Shown here one piece after another: positions 37,505-44,189 of a DNA stretch of 56,238 nucleotides. Every line of letters begins with the position of its first letter. The stretch's first letter is position 1. Position numbers and translations under genes: made by a program. The notes beneath the pieces were generated by a model. That model saw only the letters and a program-made list of their open reading frames with translations. It was not told where the DNA came from and made no database searches. Source of the stretch: Actinomycetes bacterium (GTDB lineage: Bacteria > Actinomycetota > Acidimicrobiia > Acidimicrobiales > JAJYXR01); the NCBI GenBank assembly GCA_021801525.1, contig JAJYXW010000006.1, positions 1-56,238 on the forward strand, read 5' to 3'.

Positions 37505-38199
37505 CCAGCTCCACCCATCCCGAATACGACTACCTCGACTATCCGAAGACCCGACCCCGCGACGACTTCTGGGGCCAGGTCCGCCGAACCATCAACGGCA
37601 GACCGGTCGGGCAGGCGCAGATCGACATGATCGTCGCCCAGATACGCACAGCGCTCGCGCTCACCAACACCGACATGCTGCTGGATCTGGCCTGCGGCAA
37701 CGCCGCCCTCACCTCGTATCTCGTCGGCGAGTGCGCCAAAGTGGTCGGCGTCGACCACTCCGCCTATCTGGTCGATGTGGCCCTTGAACACTTCCACCGG
37801 CCTCCGAACACCGAGTTCATCGTCGCCGACGTCGCCGACTACCTGGCGAGCGAACCCACCCCCGAACGGTTCACCGCCGCGCTCTGCTATGGCAGCTTCT
37901 CGTTCTTCCCCACTGAAACAGCAACTAGAGTGCTGCACCTCCTCCACCAGCGTTTCCCCAACGTCCGCCGCATCCTGCTCGGCAACCTGCCCAACAAGAC
38001 CTACGCAAACGAGTTCTACCGGCAACGGGGCAGAAAACCAGACCGTCTGGACAGCCCCTATACCCAGATCGGCATATGGCGAATTCCCGCTGAGCTCGCT
38101 GCCTTGGCCGAAGATGCAGGATGGAACACGACCATCCTCACCATGCCGGCCGCCTTCTTCGCCAGCGGCTACCGCTACGACGCCCTCCTCATCCGCTGA
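37501..38199 (+). CDS. SAM-dependent class I methyltransferase
   Basis: 232 aa. Motif I is LLDLACGNAALTSYLV, followed by VVGVDHSAYLVDVA and EFIVADVADYL. The ATG overlaps the stop of the GT2 gene, making it the last gene of the coupled block. It probably methylates a sugar hydroxyl or amine of the glycan assembled by its neighbours; that is inference. A non-coding stretch and a transposase relic follow. Confidence 0.88.
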   Translation: MTSSTHPEYDYLDYPKTRPRDDFWGQVRRTINGRPVGQAQIDMIVAQIRTALALTNTDMLLDLACGNAALTSYLVGECAKVVGVDHSAYLVDVALEHFHRPPNTEFIVADVADYLASEPTPERFTAALCYGSFSFFPTETATRVLHLLHQRFPNVRRILLGNLPNKTYANEFYRQRGRKPDRLDSPYTQIGIWRIPAELAALAEDAGWNTTILTMPAAFFASGYRYDALLIR

Positions 38200-38345
38200 G
38201 ACCGCGTCCCGGGACGCGGCAATGCCGCTGGGGTGCCACCTGCCGATAGGTGTTCCAGCACGCCAGGACGGCGGCTGACCATCGGTCCAGGGACGGGCCC
38301 CGCAGTCGACCCACCCCTGCGGACCCATGGGCAGCCGATCCGGGC
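38200..38345. other. Non-coding gap with a direct repeat
   Basis: No gene. CACCT-GCCGAT-AGGTG (38237-38252) is a small dyad. ACCTGCCGATA within it (38238-38248) recurs at 38490-38500 inside the transposase relic, in the same orientation. Confidence 0.5.
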
Positions 38346-38567
38346 TCATCGGCATCCCCGCTGGCGTCCGAGCCAGACGTGGCTGAGCCTGAAGCGCTCC
38401 TTCAGCTTCTTCACCTGGGAATAGAGGGTCTTCGGGTCGCCGGTGTTGCCCTTGAAGACGAAGAACTTCGGGCTAAAGCAGGGGGCGCTACCTGCCGATA
38501 CCACCACCAGCCCAGGAAGGGCCACGGGCAGGGCACCGGCCATGGAGCGGCCGGGTACGGCAGACAA
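38346..38567 (-). pseudogene. Transposase fragment (IS1634/IS4-superfamily type)
   Basis: On the minus strand the translated sequence KFFVFKGNTGDPKTL followed by QVKKLKERFRLSHVWLG matches the conserved segment before the second Asp (GDRGM) of IS1634-like DDE transposases. Just after it the frame breaks: RGCR-stop-ARI replaces the expected DRGMxTxARI. Only about 75 residues remain, and neither end nor inverted repeat is visible. It lies between the sugar block and flhA and marks a past insertion. Confidence 0.7.
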
Positions 38568-38596
38568 CTGAAATACACGAACCGCTCCGAGGTGTC

Positions 38597-40666
38597 ATGC
38601 AGCGCAACCGTATCGGGCTGATCGGCATGCCCATGGCAGTCATCGCCATCGTGGTGATGCTTGTCATCCCGATGCCGACCCCGCTGCTCGACGTGCTCAT
38701 CAGCGCCAACATCACGGTCGCCGTGATCATCATGCTGATGACGATGCACGTGCAGAGGCCGATGGACTTCTCGGCCTTCCCCTCCATCCTGCTTGTCGCC
38801 ACCCTCTTCCGCCTGGCGCTGAACGTCAGCGCGAGCCGCCTGATCCTCCTGCACGCCTACGCGGGCACCGTGATCGAGAGCTTCGGGCACTTCGTGGTCG
38901 GGGGCTCGCTCGTGGTCGGCCTCGTCGTCTTCCTCATCCTCATCGTCATCCAGTTCGTCGTGGTCACCAACGGAGCGGGCAGGGTGGCCGAAGTCGCAGC
39001 CCGCTTCACCCTCGACGCCATGCCCGGCAAGCAGATGGCCATAGACGCCGACTTGAACACCGGGCTCATCAAGGAGGAGGACGCCCGCCGCCGCCGGCGC
39101 GAGATCGCCGACGAAGCCGACTTCTACGGAGCGATGGACGGAGCCGCCAAGTTCGTCCGGGGAGACGCGATAGCAGCAATAGTCATCGTGGTGATCAACC
39201 TCGTCGGCGGGCTCGTCATAGGGGTCGTCGAGCACCACATGCCCATCTCGCAGGCGGTGTCCACCTACAGCCTTCTTTCGATCGGGGACGGTCTCGTCTC
39301 GCAGATCCCCGCGCTCCTCCTCTCGATCTCAACTGGGCTCATCGTCACCCGCGCAGCCACCGCCGACGAAGACGACTTCGGCTCCGAGGTCCTCATGCAG
39401 TTCGCCCGGCAGTTCCGGGCGGTGCAGATCGCCGGCGCTGTACTGGCCGTGCTTGCCATCATCCCCGGCCTGCCGCACCTGGCATTCCTGGTGGCGGGCG
39501 CCGCAGCCCTCCTAGTAGCCCGCCAGGCACGAGCGGTGGTGCTCCGGCGAGAAAGCGAGAAGGCCGCGGCCGAGGAGCAGCCGGCAGCTCCCCCCGCCCT
39601 CGACTCGCCGGCCGAGCTCGCCAGCGAGATGCGCGTGGAACCACTCGAGCTCGACCTCGCTGCCGACCTCATCGACCTCGTGGACCCTGCCCGCGGCGGC
39701 GACCTCCTCGATCGAGTGCGGGCGCTACGCCGGAAGATCGCAGGCGACAAGGGTCTGATCGTTCCAACAGTTCGCACCCGTGACGACATAGCGCTTGCTC
39801 CCGGCATCTACGTGATCAAGGTCCACGGCACGGAGGTCGCTCGGGGCACGGCCCCGCCGAACAGGGTGCTGGCGATCGGAGACACCATAGCGACGCTCCC
39901 CGGAGAGGCCACGGTCGAGCCCGTGTTCGGCCTTCCTGCCAAGTGGATCCCGGCCGAGCTGCGCCAGCAGGCGATAGTGTCAGGCGCTACCGTGGTCGAC
40001 CGCTCGTCAGTCATCACCACGCACCTCGGCGAGGTGGTCGACACCTACGCAGCCGAGCTCCTCTCCACCCAGCAGGTCCGCCAGCTCCTCGACATGGTGA
40101 AGGCGAGCGACCCCACGCTCGTGGAGGAACTGGCCAGCGCTCAGATCGGTCCCGTCGAAGTGCAACGGGTGCTCTGCGGCCTTCTCGCCGAGCACGTACC
40201 AGTCCGCAGCCTCGTTCGCATTCTCGAGGCGACCTGCGCTCGGGCCAAGCAGAACAGGGAACCGGAGGCCCTCGTAGAAGCCGCACGATCGGCGGTGGCA
40301 CAGTCCATCGTCGCGGAGTACTCCAGGGACGGCGAGCTCCCGGTCATAGTGCTCGACGCGGCTCTCGAACAGGGCCTTCTGGAGAGCCTGCGTCCGGGAG
40401 AGGATGGCTCCGCCATCATCGCCGACCCTGGCTTGCTGGAGAGCCTCGTACGTCAGGTCGTCGCGCTTGCCGAGAAGGCAGAGGAGGAGGGGCTCACGCC
40501 GGTCCTCGTCTCAGCGGCCAAGCTCCGTCCGGCGCTTCACCGCCTGCTCTCCCCCGCGGCGCCTCGTCTCGGCGTGCTGTCGGTGAACGAGATAACCCCC
40601 CAGACGCGGATCCACCGCCTCGGCACGCTGGGCGCTCCGAGCCCGGCAGCAACCGTGCCTGCCTAA
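38597..40666 (+). CDS. flhA: Flagellar type III export gate FlhA
   Basis: 689 aa. Integral membrane component of the flagellar export gate. About eight TM segments occupy residues 5-310. The FHIPEP-family signature is visible (RFTLDAMPGKQMAIDADLNTGLI), as are PMDFSAFPSILLVATLFRLALNVSASRLIL and GDGLVSQIPALLLSISTGLIVTR. The cytoplasmic domain (about 345-680) binds export chaperones such as FliS, FliD or FliT complexes. SD GAGG lies 8 bases before ATG 38597. No flhB or fliPQR is adjacent in this window. Confidence 0.96.
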   Translation: MQRNRIGLIGMPMAVIAIVVMLVIPMPTPLLDVLISANITVAVIIMLMTMHVQRPMDFSAFPSILLVATLFRLALNVSASRLILLHAYAGTVIESFGHFVVGGSLVVGLVVFLILIVIQFVVVTNGAGRVAEVAARFTLDAMPGKQMAIDADLNTGLIKEEDARRRRREIADEADFYGAMDGAAKFVRGDAIAAIVIVVINLVGGLVIGVVEHHMPISQAVSTYSLLSIGDGLVSQIPALLLSISTGLIVTRAATADEDDFGSEVLMQFARQFRAVQIAGAVLAVLAIIPGLPHLAFLVAGAAALLVARQARAVVLRRESEKAAAEEQPAAPPALDSPAELASEMRVEPLELDLAADLIDLVDPARGGDLLDRVRALRRKIAGDKGLIVPTVRTRDDIALAPGIYVIKVHGTEVARGTAPPNRVLAIGDTIATLPGEATVEPVFGLPAKWIPAELRQQAIVSGATVVDRSSVITTHLGEVVDTYAAELLSTQQVRQLLDMVKASDPTLVEELASAQIGPVEVQRVLCGLLAEHVPVRSLVRILEATCARAKQNREPEALVEAARSAVAQSIVAEYSRDGELPVIVLDAALEQGLLESLRPGEDGSAIIADPGLLESLVRQVVALAEKAEEEGLTPVLVSAAKLRPALHRLLSPAAPRLGVLSVNEITPQTRIHRLGTLGAPSPAATVPA

Positions 40667-40706
40667 CCGCCGATGCAGATAGCCACCGAAATAGCCGTCA
40701 GCACAG

Positions 40707-40736
40707 ATGCCGCCGGTACAGATGCCGCCGGTACAG
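40707..40736 (+). repeat. 15-bp duplication in the flhF leader
   Basis: Two copies of GATGCCGCCGGTACA in tandem between flhA and the likely flhF-like start. Confidence 0.9.
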
Positions 40737-40771
40737 AAGGATCGGACCACGAGAAGGAGGGAGGAGGGACG

Positions 40772-42247
40772 ATGCCCCACCTGCCAAACGAAATGCCGGT
40801 ACACGAAGGGCCGGTACACGAAGGGCCGGTACACGAAGGGCCGGTGTACGAAGGGCCGACGCTCGAAGACGTGATCGCACGCATCCTCGCCGAGATCGGT
40901 CCCGAGGTCCAAGTAGCCAAAGCAGAACGGGTGCGCCGCGGCGGCATTGCGGGGTTCTTCGCTAAAGAGCACTTCGAGATCACCCTGGCAGCGAACGCCA
41001 CCAACACCGAGGCCGAGGATGCCGGCGCAGGAACCGACCTCGCCTCCGCGATACTCGCTCTGCGTGAAGGCAGCAGTGATGACGGGGGGAAAGAGGGCAA
41101 GCGCCACTCGAAGAGCGCCCGCACCACGGCCAAGGGCGCCAGCGCCAGGCGACCCAAGCGCAGCGTCGGCGGAGGTGACGAGGGCCTGCCGCTGGCAGCC
41201 CTGGCGGACGGGACAGCAGATCTACTCGAGCTGTCGGGCGGCGTGGGCGGCCTGGGCGAGCCCGTCGGTGCTGTCGGTGCTGTCGGTGCTGTCGGTGCCG
41301 ACGGTGCTGTCAGTGGCGTAGGCGCCGACGGTACTGCCGACACCGATGGTGCCATCGATGCCGTCGATGCCTACTTGCTCGACCCCCCTGGCAGCTCGGC
41401 CAACGGAGCGAGCGGACCGTCTAGGAGCAGGCGGCGCTCGTTCTCCGCCGTGCTCGATCGTGTCTTGCGCTCCACCGGCCCGGATGACACGGGCGACGAC
41501 GACCAAGTCGAGGGCTTCGAGCGCTCCGCCAGCGAATCGACGAGCCGCGTCGCGCTCGCTGCACGCGCCATGGCGCCGGAGCGGCCAGCTTGCCACGCGG
41601 CCTTAGAGCATCTGGGATTGCCCGTGGACCTGCTTCCCCCGCTGGCACTCGACCATGGCGCAGGGATGGAGATCGCCCCGGCCTTGCTCGACGCCCTCGG
41701 GGCACTGCCGCCGCCGCCGCCGGTGCCCCGCTGCGTGGGGAGCCTGCTCGCGGTAATAGGCGACGGGGAACGAGCTCCCCAGCTGGCCGCGGAGCTCGCC
41801 GCATCGCTCGGGCTCGACCCCGACGACGTCCCTCTTGCCTCCCCGGTGCCTCCCCGCAAGCGTGTGCCGACACGGCTGCTCGTGCGTAACGCCGATGCCG
41901 CATCGGAGCGCGCTCCCGGGTGGCGAAGGCGCCCACATCCGACCGTCATCGCGGTGGTTGCGCCGGTGAACGCGCCACACCGGGCCTGGGCCCGCCACGT
42001 GCTCGGCGCGCTCGATCCGACGGCGACCTGGGGGGTGGTCGACGCCACCGTCAAGCCTGGGGACATCCTCGCATGGTCGGAAGCCCTCGGCGGCTTGGAC
42101 GCGCTTGCCCTGGTCGGTACAGGGCAGACGAGCACACCGGCCGACGTGCTCGGCACCGGCATACCGGTTGCCCGCATCGACGGACAGCAGGCCACTTGCG
42201 AGCAATGGACCGCCCTGCTCACATCCCGGATCGCGCAACTGGTGTAA
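40772..42247 (+). CDS. FlhF-like protein without a working P-loop
   Basis: 491 aa, directly after flhA, where flhF is usual. The N-terminus has the FlhF/Jag-like segment LEDVIARILAEIGPEVQVAKAE followed by GGIAGFFAKEHFEI. The long middle (about 90-290) is low complexity, with GAVGAV repeats and Arg/Ser runs. The C-terminus (about 320-490) aligns by eye with the SRP-type GTPase domain, but the P-loop Gly-x4-GKT position reads VIGDGERAPQLA, and the late motif is ALVGTGQTSTPADVLGTGIPVARIDGQQ. The GTPase therefore appears dead. ATG 40772 is chosen for a very strong SD (GGAGGAGGG); the frame is open back to ATG 40673. Confidence 0.65.
   Translation: MPHLPNEMPVHEGPVHEGPVHEGPVYEGPTLEDVIARILAEIGPEVQVAKAERVRRGGIAGFFAKEHFEITLAANATNTEAEDAGAGTDLASAILALREGSSDDGGKEGKRHSKSARTTAKGASARRPKRSVGGGDEGLPLAALADGTADLLELSGGVGGLGEPVGAVGAVGAVGADGAVSGVGADGTADTDGAIDAVDAYLLDPPGSSANGASGPSRSRRRSFSAVLDRVLRSTGPDDTGDDDQVEGFERSASESTSRVALAARAMAPERPACHAALEHLGLPVDLLPPLALDHGAGMEIAPALLDALGALPPPPPVPRCVGSLLAVIGDGERAPQLAAELAASLGLDPDDVPLASPVPPRKRVPTRLLVRNADAASERAPGWRRRPHPTVIAVVAPVNAPHRAWARHVLGALDPTATWGVVDATVKPGDILAWSEALGGLDALALVGTGQTSTPADVLGTGIPVARIDGQQATCEQWTALLTSRIAQLV
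40796..40855 (+). repeat. 15-bp tandem repeat, 4 copies, in the flhF-like N-terminus
   Basis: CCGGTACACGAAGGG three times from 40796 to 40840, and a variant with one changed pair at 40841-40855. It encodes repeated PVHEG. Confidence 0.95.
41264..41299 (+). repeat. 9-bp tandem repeat, 4 copies, in the flhF-like linker
   Basis: GTCGGTGCT repeats from 41264, with a last variant unit GTCGGTGCC at 41291-41299. It encodes VGA units. Confidence 0.9.
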
Positions 42248-42268
42248 TAGGGGCGTACCGGGGGATCC

Positions 42269-42541
42269 ATGAGAGTCAGACGGCCCGAGCTCGTCCTTGC
42301 AGCGAGCATGCTCATATCTGCGCCCATGGTTCCTGGCATCCTGAACGGCTCTATCGGGGCTACCACCGCTCTGGAGCGCTTCTTGCTGGCTCTGGCGATC
42401 TGCTGGGCAGGCGGTGCCCTACTCAGCGGGATAATCAGCCACTACACGGCAGGAGGAGGCCGCAACGCCGAGGAGGATTCCGACGTGCGCGGCCAGGACC
42501 AGATGCCGTTTCCCGGGGATCGCGACCCGCGCGGCAGCTGA
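42269..42541 (+). CDS. Small membrane protein, two TM segments
   Basis: 90 aa. Two hydrophobic helices (ELVLAASMLISAPMVPGIL; FLLALAICWAGGALLSGII) are followed by an acidic, charged tail. It starts 21 bases after the flhF-like stop with GGGGGA ahead of the ATG, so it is probably part of the flagellar transcript. No family recognised. Confidence 0.6.
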   Translation: MRVRRPELVLAASMLISAPMVPGILNGSIGATTALERFLLALAICWAGGALLSGIISHYTAGGGRNAEEDSDVRGQDQMPFPGDRDPRGS

Positions 42542-42550
42542 GGTCGCCGG

Positions 42551-42640
42551 CCCAGATCCTCGTCACCCAGATCCTCGTCACCCAGATCCTCGTCACCCAG
42601 ATCCTCGTCACCCAGATCCTCGTCACCCAGGTCCTTGTGA
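42551..42640. repeat. 15-bp tandem repeat, 6 copies, intergenic
   Basis: CCCAGATCCTCGTCA five times without error (42551-42625) and a degenerate sixth copy to 42640. It begins 9 bases after a stop codon and lies in no supported gene. Confidence 0.95.
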
Positions 42641-42704
42641 CGCAACCTGTCGCCTGACAGAAGTAACAGAGCAGACGGGTCGAAACGGGTAGGAGGCGAC
42701 GGAA

Positions 42705-42911
42705 ATGCGCGAACAACGGGGAACAGAGGTCGAGGTCACAGGAAGCCTGAACGAGGTTCACCACGTGGAGCTCCGGGGGGATCAGCGTTACGAAGGGCGT
42801 TACCACCTCTCGTGCTCTACGTGCGGCCCGCTGGCCTGGAGCGCCCGTGCACGGAGCGTATGGGTGCTCGCCGAGGAGCACCGCGATCACTATCAGGCGA
42901 AGGTGGCGTGA
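42705..42911 (+). CDS. Small protein with a CxxC pair
   Basis: 68 aa. AGGAGG at 42691-42696 sits 8 bases before ATG 42705. The sequence is hydrophilic with CSTCG near the middle, which could be half a zinc site or a redox pair, and ends in a helix (ARSVWVLAEEHRDHYQAKVA). The TGA overlaps the next ATG by one base, so the two genes are coupled. No family recognised. Confidence 0.65.
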   Translation: MREQRGTEVEVTGSLNEVHHVELRGDQRYEGRYHLSCSTCGPLAWSARARSVWVLAEEHRDHYQAKVA

Positions 42912-43288
42912 TGAAGACGACTGCAGAAGGCACGTGGCGCCCGGCGGGATGGGGCGTCTGGGAGAAGGCACAAGGGACGACACTTTGCCAGGGCATTCAT
43001 ACGAGCCTCGCAGTGGCCGAGGCACGCTCGGCGGCAAAACTGGCCCTGACGCTCCCCAGGGGAATGGAGGGCGGCGTCCTCGGATCACCCGACGCCCCGC
43101 TCGGTGAGCTCCGATGGATCGCCCGCAGCGACGGAGCAGGGAGCGTGGTGGTGATCCGATGGACCGAGCACGCGAGCCGCCTGCGCGAGTTGCGCCAGCC
43201 GGTTGTAGACGCTCTCCTCGTGGCGCTCGCCGCTGGCGAGGCCGCCGCGGCGATGTGCGAGGACGGTCCGGTCGCCGCAGTGGCCTGA
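42911..43288 (+). CDS. Uncharacterised small protein
   Basis: 125 aa, starting in the tgATG overlap with the preceding gene. It has a predicted alpha/beta pattern (RPAGWGVWEKAQGTTLCQGIH, SVVVIRWTEHASRLRELRQPVVDALLVALAAGEAAAAM). No signal peptide or TM. It lies just before the prepilin-like operon, but on present evidence it cannot be tied to it. Confidence 0.6.
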   Translation: MKTTAEGTWRPAGWGVWEKAQGTTLCQGIHTSLAVAEARSAAKLALTLPRGMEGGVLGSPDAPLGELRWIARSDGAGSVVVIRWTEHASRLRELRQPVVDALLVALAAGEAAAAMCEDGPVAAVA

Positions 43289-43370
43289 GCGTTTGCGTAA
43301 GCCCAACGTCCATAGCCTTCATCGGGCATGCCCGCTGGCTTCGATGAACCGACACAACGGAGGAACGGTC

Positions 43371-44180
43371 GTGTCGAGCGACGAAGGAATGACCCTGCTA
43401 GAGGTTCTCCTGGCAGTCGGGTTGCTGGCAATGGTCTCGCTTCCAGCCGCCCTTCTCATGGGAAACGTCGCCCAGGTGGAGGCGCTGTCGCGCTTTGGTG
43501 TCGTTGCAACCTCTGTGGTCTCGGAGCAAACCGCTGCGGTGGCAGCAGAGATGATGGCCAATGACCAAGCCGTGACCGTAGGAACTTCTCCGGGCCCGCC
43601 CAGCCCGTTCCTCCAGAGCTGCGGACCGTCCTCCCTCGCCGCCGCACCATGCTATCGCCTCGTCCACGGAGTGCGCTACGGGATCACTCCAGCCAACTAC
43701 TGGATCGCGCTACCTACGAGCACTTTCGCAGATCCACCGACGAATTGCGGCGAGATCGACAGCTCATACGTCATGTCTGCATCCGGATCGACCGTCGTGG
43801 ACGGCCCGCCGCTGATCCTCGTCGCCTCTGCCGACGTCGCATGGCATCAGAACGGCACCACGGACGAAACACATGAGTCCACGCTCGTCGCTCCGAGCCC
43901 CGCGTACTTCGAGCCCAGCGATGGATACGTAAGCGTACAGGTGAGCAACCCCACGGGATCGATCCTCGTAGAGCTGACCGGCACCGCGCCCGCATCTGGC
44001 ACGCTCCAGCACTACGCCGAGGTCGGGTCGGGCGGCTGCGCGTTCTTCGTGAACCTACCGCCTGGCTCTTACCAGGCCACACCAGTGAGCGCTTCGAACG
44101 GAACCGCCATCGGGCCGAGCGTGGATCTGGAGGTGGTGGCCTCGAGGGGCACGGTTGCCACGGTCCTGCTGGATGAATAG
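43371..44180 (+). CDS. Type IV prepilin-like protein
   Basis: 269 aa. A short leader ends in SSDEG, and the mature N-terminus MTLLEVLLAVGLLAMVSLPAALLMG has the prepilin-peptidase pattern: Gly at -1 and Glu at +5, then a hydrophobic helix. The rest is a Ser/Thr/Pro-rich exported domain with about five Cys. GTG 43371 is chosen because GGAGG (43359-43363) precedes it by 7 bases and gives a normal 6-residue leader; an ATG at 43344 is possible. It is first in a three-gene operon of surface proteins. Confidence 0.85.
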   Translation: MSSDEGMTLLEVLLAVGLLAMVSLPAALLMGNVAQVEALSRFGVVATSVVSEQTAAVAAEMMANDQAVTVGTSPGPPSPFLQSCGPSSLAAAPCYRLVHGVRYGITPANYWIALPTSTFADPPTNCGEIDSSYVMSASGSTVVDGPPLILVASADVAWHQNGTTDETHESTLVAPSPAYFEPSDGYVSVQVSNPTGSILVELTGTAPASGTLQHYAEVGSGGCAFFVNLPPGSYQATPVSASNGTAIGPSVDLEVVASRGTVATVLLDE

Positions 44181-44189
44181 TCAGAGCCA

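Noticed and set aside
33287..38199. Prophage or full genomic island with integrase
   Set aside because: No integrase, att-like repeats or phage genes are visible; only the recombination scar and the transposase relic support transfer.
40673..40771. Longer flhF-like protein from ATG 40673
   Set aside because: The very strong GGAGGAGGG before ATG 40772 fits better, and the extra residues come from a 15-bp duplication.
42551..42640. Six 15-bp repeats as a CRISPR array
   Set aside because: The units are directly adjacent with no spacers, and no cas genes are present. The same holds for the arrays at 9394 and 9985.
41920..42657. Frame with ILVTQ repeats
   Set aside because: It overlaps the C-terminal coding part of the flhF-like gene in another frame and gains its regular end only from the 15-bp array.
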